Below, piece by piece: positions 26,125 to 35,594 of a DNA stretch of 64,000 nt. Position 1 is the stretch's first letter; each line of letters starts with the position of its first letter. The stretch is from Flavobacteriales bacterium (GTDB lineage: Bacteria; Bacteroidota; Bacteroidia; JACJYZ01). The position numbers and the translations under genes were made by a program. Where the stretch lies: contig JACJYZ010000004.1 in assembly GCA_020635855.1 (NCBI GenBank), positions 803,276 to 867,275 on the forward strand, in the 5' to 3' direction. The notes below the pieces were generated by a model. That model did not search any database and was not told the origin of the DNA. It saw nothing but the letters and a program-made list of their open reading frames with translations.

Positions 26125-27726
26125 TTGAAATCCATTCGCATATATATGCTGGGCGCTTTGGCCCTTGCAGGTTGTGCAAAAATCTCCTCGCCCCAGGGAG
26201 GTCCGAAAGATGTTGAGCCTCCCAAAGTTGTGAAGAGTTTCCCTCCGAACGGAAGCACACATTTCAATTCAGCCAGCGTGGTCATCCAGTTCGATGAGTT
26301 CGTTAAACTCGAAGGGTTGCAGCAGAAACTGATCGTTTCTCCGCCCATGGAACAGAAACCGGTGATCCGGGTGAAGAAGAAGTCCGTTTACATACGGTTC
26401 CAGGAAACACCCAAACCGGAGACTACCTACACCATCAATTTCGGTGATGCGATTCAGGACCTGACCGAGGGCAATGCGGAAAGCGCTTTTCAATATGTAT
26501 TCTCTACAGGAGACGAACTGGACTCATTGCAAATGAGGGGACAAGTGACCGATGCATTTTCCGGCGAGCCTGTGGAAGGTTTCCTGGTGATGTTGTATGC
26601 CGGAAATGAAGACAGCCTGCCGCTGAAAGAAAAGCCGAGGTATTTCACCCGCACCGCCAAAGATGGCAGCTATACAATCACACACCTGAAGGCGGGCAGC
26701 TACAAGGTGTTCGCACTGGAAGACAAAAACAGCAACTATATTTTTGATCAGCCCTCGGAAAGAATCGGTTTCCTGGATGAACCCGTGACGTTGCCGGGAG
26801 ATTCTTCCCGTCTCCTCAAAGTGTTTCCAAATCGTGAGGAGACCGTACGTCTCTTGGAAGCCAAAATGATCCGGTACGGTGAGCTTAGGCTCATGTTTAA
26901 CCATTCACCGGGAGATGTGAAATGGAAATTGCTCGATGGAGAAACGGATACCTCCGGGTGGTTGGTTCAACCATCCCAGCTTGGAGATACCATGGATATA
27001 TGGATGCCGGATGTGAAAGGAGAGATCCTGCGTTTGTCTGTACGGTTTGCCGGTGATACGGATACCATCACGACAAAAGTGATGTCGCCGTCCGATATAG
27101 GTCCCCAGGAACAATTCACCCCCTTGTACGTGAATGTCTATGCCGGCAGTCCGCTTAAGCCCGAACAGGCGCTTGTGGTGCGTTCCCAGTATCCGCTCAG
27201 GGATTGGAACGTCCAGGGCTTGCAGTTGTGGGAAGGTGATCAGCAAATGGATGTGGATTGGAAGGTTCATCAGGGTGTGTTCACTTCCATCTCTTGCGAT
27301 CAGGCCTGGAAGGAAGATCAGGCATATAAACTGGTGATTCTTCCGGGAAGCTTCCATGATATTTTCGGATTCACCCAGGATAGCCTGGCATTTGAATTAC
27401 CTGTGGCCAAAGCCGAGGAGTCAGGAACGGTCAGGATGGATTTGCAGATAGATGGCGATGCGCGGTGGTACATTGAACTAACCGACATGAAAGACAAAAC
27501 GGTTGTCAGAAAGAGCGGCCATGGAAGCCAGGTGATCGGGTGGACCTATTTACCACCCATGGAATACAAAGCGCGTTTGATTGTAGATGCCAACGGAAAC
27601 AGTCGGTGGGACAGTGGTTCTTATATGACCGAAGACGGCCAACCCGAAGAAGTTTATCATTACCCAGGCACACTAAAAGTGCGGGCCAACTGGGACATGG
27701 ATATTCAGTGGAAGATCAGGAAATAA
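26125..27726 (+). CDS. Lipoprotein with Ig-like (Big_5) domain
   Basis: Predicted product of 533 residues. A TTG start at 26125 is preferred: it gives a positively charged n-region (MKSIRIYM) before the lipobox LAGC, whereas the first ATG, at 26146, leaves only MLGALALAGC. The mature protein begins AKISSPQGGPKDVEPPKVVKSFPPNGST and continues into a Big_5 domain (VVIQFDEFVKLEGLQQKLIVSPP, TTYTINFGDAIQDLTEGN), then a carboxypeptidase-regulatory-like fold (GQVTDAFSGEPVEGFLVMLYAG, YTITHLKAGSYKVFALEDKNSNYIFD) and a long strand-rich tail. This architecture is common on Bacteroidota surfaces; function unknown. Its 3' end overlaps the convergent omega-amidase gene by 11 bases. Confidence 0.85.
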   Translation: MKSIRIYMLGALALAGCAKISSPQGGPKDVEPPKVVKSFPPNGSTHFNSASVVIQFDEFVKLEGLQQKLIVSPPMEQKPVIRVKKKSVYIRFQETPKPETTYTINFGDAIQDLTEGNAESAFQYVFSTGDELDSLQMRGQVTDAFSGEPVEGFLVMLYAGNEDSLPLKEKPRYFTRTAKDGSYTITHLKAGSYKVFALEDKNSNYIFDQPSERIGFLDEPVTLPGDSSRLLKVFPNREETVRLLEAKMIRYGELRLMFNHSPGDVKWKLLDGETDTSGWLVQPSQLGDTMDIWMPDVKGEILRLSVRFAGDTDTITTKVMSPSDIGPQEQFTPLYVNVYAGSPLKPEQALVVRSQYPLRDWNVQGLQLWEGDQQMDVDWKVHQGVFTSISCDQAWKEDQAYKLVILPGSFHDIFGFTQDSLAFELPVAKAEESGTVRMDLQIDGDARWYIELTDMKDKTVVRKSGHGSQVIGWTYLPPMEYKARLIVDANGNSRWDSGSYMTEDGQPEEVYHYPGTLKVRANWDMDIQWKIRK

Positions 27727-28537
27727 CCCCGGAAGGATCCAGGCATAATTGCAGATCATCCGCGTCCTTCCCTACCGGAAACTGTTCGCGGTATTGCTCC
27801 AGTTCGTTGGCTGAGAGGGTAACGGTCGTCACGGATTCCTGATAAGCTTCGATGGCCGTCAGTTGTTTTCCATGCGGATCCAATGCAACCGAATCACCCG
27901 CATACTTCACATCATTTCCATCCGTACCCACCCTGTTCACACCTACTACGTACACCTGGTTTTCAATGGCGCGTGCCACCAACAGCGACTTCCAGGCGAA
28001 ACTCCTCCGTTCGGGCCAGTTGGCCACATACAACAAGAGGTCATAAGCAGATGCGTCGTTTGAACAATTCAGGGAACGGTTCCGGCTCCAGACAGGAAAA
28101 CGAAGATCATAGCAGATCAGCGGACAAATCTTCCATCCTTTCCACTCGGTGATCAGCCTGTTTTGTCCGGCCGCATAGTGTTCGTGTTCACCGGCCATGC
28201 GGAAAAGATGCCGCTTGTCGTAGGTATCATAGGTGCCATCGGGTCTCACCCAGAACAGGCGATTGTATACATGTTCGTTCATCCGCGTCATGATGCTGCC
28301 GGTCACCACGGCCTGTGTTTGCGCGGCCTGTTCCTGCATCCACCGGAGGTTATTTGCTTCTGCTTCTTCCGCCTGAAGGGTGTTCATGGAGAACCCAGTT
28401 GTGAACATCTCCGGTAGTATGATCACATCGGCTGCATTGCGCGATTGCGCGATCAGCTGCCCGAACTTTTCGCGGTTGGCTTCTGCCTGCTCCCAATGGA
28501 GGTTGGCCTGAATGAGGGTGATGGTCAGATCTTGCAT
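27716..28537 (-). CDS. Omega-amidase / nitrilase-superfamily hydrolase (YafV/Nit2 type)
   Basis: Predicted product of 273 residues from the ATG at 28537. The Glu-Lys-Cys triad is visible: E43 (ILPEMFTTGFS), K108 (TYDKRHLF) and C142 (LICYDLRFPVW). The FTTGFSMN and HLFRMAGEHEHY sequences fit the YafV/Nit2 branch, which hydrolyses alpha-ketoglutaramate and alpha-ketosuccinamate. The start overlaps the 3' end of the aminotransferase gene by 13 bases, so the pair is cotranscribed. That fits the transaminase plus omega-amidase route in which glutamine donates its amino group and the product is trapped as 2-oxoglutarate. Confidence 0.9.
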   Translation of the reverse strand: MQDLTITLIQANLHWEQAEANREKFGQLIAQSRNAADVIILPEMFTTGFSMNTLQAEEAEANNLRWMQEQAAQTQAVVTGSIMTRMNEHVYNRLFWVRPDGTYDTYDKRHLFRMAGEHEHYAAGQNRLITEWKGWKICPLICYDLRFPVWSRNRSLNCSNDASAYDLLLYVANWPERRSFAWKSLLVARAIENQVYVVGVNRVGTDGNDVKYAGDSVALDPHGKQLTAIEAYQESVTTVTLSANELEQYREQFPVGKDADDLQLCLDPSGVIS

Positions 28538-29679
28538 AGTCTGGATGCTGCTTCCTGTAATGTTTGTTCTCCTTTGGCAAAACAAAACCGCAACATTTTG
28601 TGGTCTGCCTTGTTGTGGTAAAACACACTGATGGGGATGGATGCGATGCCGTGTTCCTTTGTGAGGCGAATGGCAAAATCGGTGTCCTTCTCATCCGTGA
28701 TACGGCTGTAATCCAGCAACTGAAAATAAGTTCCTCCGGCCGGTGTCAGCTGAAAACGACTGCCGGTCAGTAAACCATTGAAGATATCTCTTTTTTTCTG
28801 AAAGAATGCCGGCAACTCAAGGTATTTCTCTTCCTGCTTCATGAACTCAGCATATGCCAGCTGAATGGGTGTGTTCACCGAGAAGACCACGAATTGGTGA
28901 ATGCGACGGAACTCCTGCGACAAGGATGCCGGCGCAAGGCAATACCCCATCTTCCATCCGGTGGTATGGTAAATCTTACCGAAAGAACTGATTACAAAAC
29001 TTCGTTTCGCCAGCTCCGGATAACGGGTTACACTTTGATGTTGTTCTCCCTCGAAAATGATGTGCTCGTATACTTCATCACTCAGTATGATGATATCGGT
29101 TCCGGCGGTGATCTTCTGCAATTCCTTCATGTCCGCCGCGGTCATGATCATGCCGGTGGGATTGTGCGGTGTGTTGATCATGATCATGCGTGTACGGCTG
29201 TTGATCAGTTTCCGTACCCGCGACCAATCGATTTTATACGTGGGAGGCTCCAGGCTCACATACACCGGCTTGCCGCCGTGCAACTCGATGCTGGGTACAT
29301 AACAATCATAGGCCGGTTCAAATACGATCACTTCGTCTCCTTCGCGGATGGTGGCCGCAATGGCTGTGTAAATCGCCTGTGTGGCGCCTGCCGTCACCGT
29401 TACCTCAGTTTCGGGATCATAATTCGCCCCGTACAGTTTTTCGGTCTTACGGGCAATGGCTTCACGAAGTGCAAGCATGCCCGGCATCGGCGCATATTGG
29501 TTGTGCGGACCGTCGATATATTTTGCAACAAGTTTTCGTAAACCCTCATCGCAATTGAAGTCCGGAAACCCTTGTGATAAATTGATGGCTCCCTCTTCCT
29601 GCGCCATTTTCGACATGACCGCAAATATCGTGGTACCCACGTTGGGGAGCTTGCTTTTGATAGCTGTAAGTTCTGGCAT
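28525..29679 (-). CDS. Class I PLP aminotransferase, methionine/glutamine type (YbdL-like)
   Basis: Predicted product of 384 residues from the ATG at 29679 (MPELTAIKSKLPNVGTTIF). Fold-type I features are INLSQGFPDFNCDEGL, NQYAPMPGMLALREAIA, VTAGATQAIYTAI, NTPHNPTGMI, LSDEVYEHI and the PLP lysine K235 in SSFGKIYHTTGWKMG. The PNVGTTIF start and FxxQGFPDF are typical of the methionine aminotransferase / kynurenine-glutamine transaminase group. It probably transaminates 4-methylthio-2-oxobutyrate with glutamine in methionine salvage. The omega-amidase gene directly follows and supports the glutamine link. Confidence 0.9.
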   Translation of the reverse strand: MPELTAIKSKLPNVGTTIFAVMSKMAQEEGAINLSQGFPDFNCDEGLRKLVAKYIDGPHNQYAPMPGMLALREAIARKTEKLYGANYDPETEVTVTAGATQAIYTAIAATIREGDEVIVFEPAYDCYVPSIELHGGKPVYVSLEPPTYKIDWSRVRKLINSRTRMIMINTPHNPTGMIMTAADMKELQKITAGTDIIILSDEVYEHIIFEGEQHQSVTRYPELAKRSFVISSFGKIYHTTGWKMGYCLAPASLSQEFRRIHQFVVFSVNTPIQLAYAEFMKQEEKYLELPAFFQKKRDIFNGLLTGSRFQLTPAGGTYFQLLDYSRITDEKDTDFAIRLTKEHGIASIPISVFYHNKADHKMLRFCFAKGEQTLQEAASRLCKI

Positions 29680-29826
29680 TTGTGTTAGACTCTCTATGAT
29701 ACAAATGTATGACTTCCTGCGATTCCGTAGCATTTCCTTATGAGAAGTCGCTCGCATCGGATGAATGGGAAACTAAGGTGTTCGGAACATTGACCGAACC
29801 CGACTTTCATGTGATTCTCTTTTTTA

Positions 29827-29834
29827 TACATTTG
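29827..29834 (+). promoter_or_regulatory. Candidate -7 promoter box of the SprB-like adhesin gene
   Basis: TACATTTG, an exact TAnnTTTG, lies 73 bases before the start at 29907. TTTC, 18 bases farther upstream than the intervening T run, is a weak -33 element. Confidence 0.45.
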
Positions 29835-29906
29835 CCCGTAGAGTAGTTTTCAGCCCCACTTCGATTCTTTTCCCGGGGCGCTTCGAGTGCAATTTCAATT
29901 TTCCAA

Positions 29907-32900
29907 ATGACACCCATGTTACGCCGGATTGGCATTCTAACCGCGTTGTTGTTGAGCTGTATTCCGGCAGCAAAGGCTACGCACGCCATGGGAGCAGATC
30001 TTACCTACAAATGTCTTGGGAACAATCAATATGAAGTAACCCTGAAATTCTACCGGGATTGCGGGGGCGCTTTCCCATTTTGTCTGGGTACTACCTCATC
30101 CACCAATTGCAACGGTGGAATTTGTACCACCACTTTTGAATGTACCGGCGGGTGGCAGAATCCGGTCATCACATACGAATCCGCCTCCTGCGGATTGAAT
30201 GGCAACTTCGAGGTTTTTGCCGTTCCGGACAACGGAGAACGTACCGAGGTAACCCCCATCTGTGCCAATGCGAAAAGCACTTGCAGCGACCCCAACAGTA
30301 CCAATCCCGGCGCGGAAGAATGGTTGTACAGAGGCACCGTAACCCTTCCCGGCAATTGCCCCGACTGGAAGTTCAGCTTCGAAGTGGGCAACCGGAACGG
30401 ACTCATCTCTACCATTGCCACACCTGATCAGGTGATGATCCATGTGGATGCCGAACTTGATAACACCATCCCCGGCTGTGACAGTTCTCCCGAATTCTCC
30501 AATGTACCCGTGCCCTGGATTTGCGTTGGCCAGCTATACTGTTTCAACCACGGCGCCCTCGATGCCGACGGAGACTCCCTGGTCTATTCCCTGGTCACCC
30601 CGAAAACCGGAGCCAATACAACGGTTACATTTAACCCGGGCTACAGCGCCACCAACCCTTTGAAATCTACACCCCCGCTCACCCTCGATACAAAAACGGG
30701 AGACCTGTGCATGACGCCGCAGATGCGTGAGGTGGCTGTGATTGCGGTGAAAGTGGATGAATACCGTAATGGGGCTTGGATCGGTAGCGTAACACGAGAC
30801 ATGCAGCTGGTGGTGATCGATTGCAGCAACAACCTGCCAACAGCCAGCGGTGTGGATGGAAGCAATGTGTTTGAGGTGACCGTTTGTGCCAATGAAAACC
30901 TGTGCTTCGATATCTTTTCGGATGACCTTGATGCAGGACAGGTTGTGACCATGGGCTGGAACCAGGGCATCCCGGCAGGTACGTTTACATACTCCGGCAC
31001 CCCGCACCCGACCGCCACGTTTTGCTGGACCCCCACGTCTGCCGACATCCGTACACTGCCCTATATCTTTACCGTAGATGTAACGGATGACAATTGTCCG
31101 TACTCAGGCAGCCAAACATTTTCCTATACCATCTATGTGGAAGGCCCATGCCCGCCCAGCATCTCATTGGAAGCTGATCCTGATGCGGTTTGCGCCGGCG
31201 ACTGCAGCGATATCACAGCAACGGTTGCGAATGGCGCAGCTCCGCTTACCGTAACCTGGGACAACGGCCTGCCGAACGGAACCGGCCCCCATCATGTTTG
31301 TCCGGCATCAACCACTACCTATCACGCTACGGTAACCGACGCGGTGGGAGAGTTTGATACGGCATCGATCACTGTTACGGTGCACCAGCTGCCGGTGATC
31401 ACACATACCGTTACCGATCCCAATTGCAATGGCGGATGTGACGGTTCGGTTTCCCTGAACGTGTCCGGAGACCCAACCTTTGTGTACAATTGGGACAGCG
31501 GTTGTACGTCGGATGCCTGCACCGGATTGTGTGCGGGAACCTACCAGGTGACGGTCACCGATGGAAACGGTTGTGTGGCCACGGACAACGTGACGTTGAC
31601 AGACCCGCCTTCCATGGTGTTATCCACCACCCAAACGGATGCCATGTGCAACAGTGTTTGCAACGGAACGGCTACCGTGGACGCAACAGGCGGAAGTGCA
31701 CCTTACACCTATACATGGAGCAATGGACTGACGGATCAGACGGCAAGCGGATTGTGTGCGAATACCTACACGGTTACGGTCACAGACCAGAATGGATGTT
31801 CCGATACCATTTCCGCCACGATCACGGTGCCCAACGCCATTCTCATTACCGAGACCCATACCGATATTACCTGCAACGGATTGTGCGATGGTACCATTTC
31901 CATCACTGCGTCCGGAGGCACGCCACCCCTGATGCTGTTGTGGAGCAATGGGGCCACATCCGAAAACCTGGCCGACCTTTGCCGGGGAACCTACACCCTG
32001 GAAGTCACGGATGCATTTGGGTGCACCGATGCCATCGGTGTGACCATCGCAGAACCCGGGCCCGTGACATTAAGCGAAACCCATACGGATATCCTGTGTT
32101 TCGGCGGTTCCGATGGTACCGGTACCGTTTCCGTTACCGGAGGCACGCCTCCTTATGCGTTCATCTGGGATGATGGCGGAACATCATCCACATCCACGGG
32201 ATTGGCGATCGGCAGCCATTGTGTGACCGTTTCCGATCTGAATGCCTGCACGGCCAATCTCTGCCTGACCATTGCAGAGCCTACGGAGATTCAGCTTACC
32301 ACATCCACCACACTGGCCGTGTGCGGCGAGTGCAACGGTGATGCCACCGTTACCGCTACCGGTGGTACTCCCGGTTATACCTATGTGTGGGATGCTGCTG
32401 CAGGTGATCAAACCACAGCCACCGCATCCGGTTTGTGTGCCGGGAATTATAACGTGACGGTAAATGATATGAACGGGTGTACAACCCAGATACAGGTGAA
32501 TGTGAGCAATGCAGGTGCGCCAGTAGCGACCATTACCGGCACAACACCGGTGGGTTGCTTCGGACTTTGCAACGGTACGGCTACGGTGTCTGCCACCGGC
32601 GGTACACCTCCCTACCTGTTTTTATGGAATGATGCATCCGGTCAGACCACCGCAACCGCCACGGGTTTGTGTGCCGGACAGTATTCGGTTTGCATCACCG
32701 ATGGCCAGGGATGTATTGTGTGTGTGGATACCCTGATAGACGAGCCTTCTCAAGTAGAGCTGACCTACAGCCAAACCAACGAAAGCTGCGGCAATGGAAA
32801 CGGGAGCATCTCGGTGACCGCTTCAGGTGGCCAGGGTGGATATACATACGTTTGGGATGCGAAAGCAGGCAATCAAACAACGGCTTCCATCAGCGGACTT

Positions 32901-33989
32901 TCGCAAGGAACCTATTGTGTTACGGTGGCTGATAACGGTGGATGCTCACGCGACACATGTGTGGTGATCCTGAATGAAGATGCCCCGGTTGCATCCTTCA
33001 CCTTCACTTCCGTGTGCCAGGGTGAAACAGCTGCGTTCTCTTACCAGTCTTCGGGTAACATCGCCGCCTGTTCGTGGGATTTCGGAGACGGACGCACTTC
33101 CACTGTTTGCGGGGATGTGGCGCATGATTTTGATACAGCAGGTTCATTTGTTGTGACCCATTGTGTTACGGATCCCGTGGGATGTCAGACTTGCATGACC
33201 GATACGATCGTGATTTATCCGCTTCCCGTTGTTTGTTTCGGCGACAGCGCGGCAGATTGTGTCCCGTTTGACGTGACCTTCATGAACTGCTCAGACAACG
33301 GTACCTATTATTGGGATTTCGGCGCGGCCGGAACATCAGTATTGGCTAACCCGACGGTTACATTTTCCGATCCGGGTTGTTATGATGTACAACTGCAAGT
33401 GACATCACCCCAACAGTGCACATCATCGGTGATTCAGCCCTGTTTTATTGAAGGATACCCGGTACCGGTAGCCGATTTTATAGCCAATCCCAATGAAGTA
33501 AGCGTGCTTAACCCGGTGATTACTTTCACTGACAAATCTTCGGACGGCATTCACTGGATCTGGAATTTCGGTGACAGCACCCTGCTCGACAGCACCCAGC
33601 ATCCCACCCATATATACAGCGACACGGGATGCTACGTGGTGAACCTGTGGATGGAAAACCAATATGGTTGTGAAGATGTGACCAGCGGTGAGGTATGCGT
33701 CATAGAAGTGCCTACCCTGTATGTGCCCAATGCCTTCACGCCTAACGGCATTGAGCCGAACGAGATCTTCATGGCCAAGGGAAATGCCATTGCCACTTTT
33801 GAAATGTACATATTTGACCGCTGGGGCAACCTGATCTTCGAATCAAACGACATCTACCGGGGTTGGAACGGGAAGGTACAGGGAAGTGATACACCGGCCC
33901 AGGAAGATGTATATGTATGGCTGATCCTTGCCAGGGATATCTATGGCAAAGAGCATAAGATGCGGGGGCATGTAACGTTAATCCGCTAG
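29907..33989 (+). CDS. Giant surface protein with SprB repeats, PKD domains and T9SS type B sorting domain
   Basis: Predicted product of 1360 residues with a signal peptide (start at 29907 or at the ATG at 29916; the latter gives MLRRIGILTALLLSC). The N-terminal region (ATHAMGADLTYKCLGNNQYEVTLKFYRDC) is a Cys-rich domain common at the start of such proteins. Seven SprB repeats of about 75 residues follow (about 31395-32995; pattern C-N-G-x-C-D/N-G, TGGTPPY, YxWSNG, LCAGTYxVTVTDxxGC). Then come three PKD domains (SWDFGDGRTS, YYWDFGAAG, WIWNFGDST). The end is the gliding-associated type B sorting domain (YVPNAFTPNG, MYIFDRWGNLIFES, WNGKVQGSDTPAQEDVYVW). It is secreted by T9SS and attached to the cell surface. 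Its likely role in adhesion or gliding is inference. Confidence 0.92.
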   Translation: MTPMLRRIGILTALLLSCIPAAKATHAMGADLTYKCLGNNQYEVTLKFYRDCGGAFPFCLGTTSSTNCNGGICTTTFECTGGWQNPVITYESASCGLNGNFEVFAVPDNGERTEVTPICANAKSTCSDPNSTNPGAEEWLYRGTVTLPGNCPDWKFSFEVGNRNGLISTIATPDQVMIHVDAELDNTIPGCDSSPEFSNVPVPWICVGQLYCFNHGALDADGDSLVYSLVTPKTGANTTVTFNPGYSATNPLKSTPPLTLDTKTGDLCMTPQMREVAVIAVKVDEYRNGAWIGSVTRDMQLVVIDCSNNLPTASGVDGSNVFEVTVCANENLCFDIFSDDLDAGQVVTMGWNQGIPAGTFTYSGTPHPTATFCWTPTSADIRTLPYIFTVDVTDDNCPYSGSQTFSYTIYVEGPCPPSISLEADPDAVCAGDCSDITATVANGAAPLTVTWDNGLPNGTGPHHVCPASTTTYHATVTDAVGEFDTASITVTVHQLPVITHTVTDPNCNGGCDGSVSLNVSGDPTFVYNWDSGCTSDACTGLCAGTYQVTVTDGNGCVATDNVTLTDPPSMVLSTTQTDAMCNSVCNGTATVDATGGSAPYTYTWSNGLTDQTASGLCANTYTVTVTDQNGCSDTISATITVPNAILITETHTDITCNGLCDGTISITASGGTPPLMLLWSNGATSENLADLCRGTYTLEVTDAFGCTDAIGVTIAEPGPVTLSETHTDILCFGGSDGTGTVSVTGGTPPYAFIWDDGGTSSTSTGLAIGSHCVTVSDLNACTANLCLTIAEPTEIQLTTSTTLAVCGECNGDATVTATGGTPGYTYVWDAAAGDQTTATASGLCAGNYNVTVNDMNGCTTQIQVNVSNAGAPVATITGTTPVGCFGLCNGTATVSATGGTPPYLFLWNDASGQTTATATGLCAGQYSVCITDGQGCIVCVDTLIDEPSQVELTYSQTNESCGNGNGSISVTASGGQGGYTYVWDAKAGNQTTASISGLSQGTYCVTVADNGGCSRDTCVVILNEDAPVASFTFTSVCQGETAAFSYQSSGNIAACSWDFGDGRTSTVCGDVAHDFDTAGSFVVTHCVTDPVGCQTCMTDTIVIYPLPVVCFGDSAADCVPFDVTFMNCSDNGTYYWDFGAAGTSVLANPTVTFSDPGCYDVQLQVTSPQQCTSSVIQPCFIEGYPVPVADFIANPNEVSVLNPVITFTDKSSDGIHWIWNFGDSTLLDSTQHPTHIYSDTGCYVVNLWMENQYGCEDVTSGEVCVIEVPTLYVPNAFTPNGIEPNEIFMAKGNAIATFEMYIFDRWGNLIFESNDIYRGWNGKVQGSDTPAQEDVYVWLILARDIYGKEHKMRGHVTLIR
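31395..32995 (+). repeat. Seven tandem SprB repeats within the adhesin gene
   Basis: The units start near 31395, 31623, 31848, 32076, 32298, 32526 and 32761, each about 225-235 bases. Sequence is diverged between units at DNA level, while the protein pattern (Cys pair, TGG(T)PPY, TVTD..GC) is kept. The repeats are protein-domain repeats, not a satellite array. Confidence 0.85.
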
Positions 33990-35513
33990 TGCAGCCCGTT
34001 CCCGGATGGTAATGGCATACGGCCTGTCTTCCAGGTGGCTGTTCACCCACGAGATGAAATCAAAGCCTTCAAACAAAGCTTTCTCGTAGGAATCATCCTT
34101 TACCGTTGGCATTTCTTTCAGGAAATACTGGCAGGCTTCTTTGCATTGTTCTTTGTTGCCCCCGGTTTTGGCCAAGCGGCGGATGAAATCGAGGATAAAG
34201 AGCTCCAGGCGATACGTCCGTGTTTTGGTGTATGCATGGCGGAATGCCTGTTTAACCTCACTTTCCAGGGTGGAATATTGCTGGCTGTCGAACAGAATCA
34301 TCAGTTTGAGCAGGCGGTAACGGAAGTCGAGTTGCGGGCTGGAATTCTCTATTTTATGTTCTTCAAGTGCCGATCGGATCCATTCGAGTGCTTTTTCAAA
34401 CTGCCCGGCACCGAAGTGGATGAATGCGATGTTGAACATGTTCACCAGTACCAGGGAATGGTTCACAAGGTCACTGTATTCCTTGATGCCTTCTTCAAAG
34501 GTGTGTACAATCTCTGCCGCCTTGTCAAACTCACCCCGCATGATGTACCATTTCAGCTCCACGTTGTGGCTTCCGGCAAAAATGCGGCCTTTGTTGATGC
34601 GGGTATCCGTATCTGGAATGACTTCGGTGATGGCGCGCAGCTTGTTCAGGTACATGAAGAAATCATCTTTCCTGTTCAGCCTGCTGGAAACGGCCAGCAC
34701 ATGATTAATGGCAAGTATATACTGAGAAGGATTTTCCCGAACATAACCCGGGTTTTCTTCACAGTGTTGAACCAGTTGCTGTGTAAACTCAAACGACTGC
34801 GCCCAGTCGCCCATAATATAATGGTAGAAACCCTGGATCTGGAGGTAATAAAGCTTAGCGGTAAACGTCTGCAGTTGGTTCTCATCGGTCGGCACCTCAT
34901 CCATCAAAGGCTTGAGTTTTTTGCTGCCGGCATCTTTGCCGAGGATTCCATACTGTTTGTAATATCCGTATAGCTTAAGGGATGCATTCTGTAGTTGATT
35001 CACCTGTTGCTGGTGGTTTTGAACCATCCTTTCTTCGCGGATGATGTCATCCAGCTTCCTGAATGTAAGTTCTGATCCAAGCAGGTTCTTTTCCCATTTA
35101 AGGGCTTCCAGCAATACGGAAAATTCATCAAACCGGTAGGCCATCTTTTTCACCTGGCGCACCAGTTTGTGGCATTGGTCGTAGAGGGCTTTGTTGTGCA
35201 GGATCTGTATCCGGGTGATCATATTATACAGGCGGATGTTCACCCTGCTCTTGGAGTAGAAATTCTCCAGGCTCTCCAGGATCATCTGGTAGAGATAGTT
35301 CTTCAGCAGCGGTAGCTGACGGATGTAGCGCTCTTTCCGGAGGATCTTTTCTTCGTCATACTTTTTCTGCTTGTCAATCGCATCAAAAAGTCTGACATAA
35401 TTGTTTTCGCCCTTCAATGTATGTCGTGAGACGTACTTTTTGAAGTAGCCCTTTTCATTCCTGCTCAAAGATTTGATCAGGAAGAACAGATCAGGAGATG
35501 GTTTTTTTGCCAT
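33978..35513 (-). CDS. Helical-repeat (TPR-like) protein of unknown function
   Basis: Predicted product of 511 residues with no signal peptide or membrane segment. It starts MAKKPSPDLFFLIKSLSRNEKGYFKKYVSRH, then is almost wholly alpha-helical with paired helices of TPR spacing (LYYLQIQGFYHYIMGDWAQSFEFTQQLVQ, MFNIAFIHFGAGQFEKALEWIRSALEE). The opening resembles a Bacteroidota-specific family in which RNEKGYFKKY is conserved. Function is unknown. The last 12 bases overlap the convergent adhesin gene. The partial gene at the right window edge has a similar helical character but no clear sequence match by eye. Confidence 0.75.
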   Translation of the reverse strand: MAKKPSPDLFFLIKSLSRNEKGYFKKYVSRHTLKGENNYVRLFDAIDKQKKYDEEKILRKERYIRQLPLLKNYLYQMILESLENFYSKSRVNIRLYNMITRIQILHNKALYDQCHKLVRQVKKMAYRFDEFSVLLEALKWEKNLLGSELTFRKLDDIIREERMVQNHQQQVNQLQNASLKLYGYYKQYGILGKDAGSKKLKPLMDEVPTDENQLQTFTAKLYYLQIQGFYHYIMGDWAQSFEFTQQLVQHCEENPGYVRENPSQYILAINHVLAVSSRLNRKDDFFMYLNKLRAITEVIPDTDTRINKGRIFAGSHNVELKWYIMRGEFDKAAEIVHTFEEGIKEYSDLVNHSLVLVNMFNIAFIHFGAGQFEKALEWIRSALEEHKIENSSPQLDFRYRLLKLMILFDSQQYSTLESEVKQAFRHAYTKTRTYRLELFILDFIRRLAKTGGNKEQCKEACQYFLKEMPTVKDDSYEKALFEGFDFISWVNSHLEDRPYAITIRERAALAD

Positions 35514-35594
35514 AAACTACAAATGACTGCCCGGTGCATCTGTACCGCACTAAAATAGCAAAATAAAGATGAGAAATCAAACGGAAGTCAGGCT

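Noticed and set aside
31395..32995. CRISPR array or DNA satellite
   Set aside because: The repeats are about 225 bases, diverged in DNA and coding for SprB domains in one frame.
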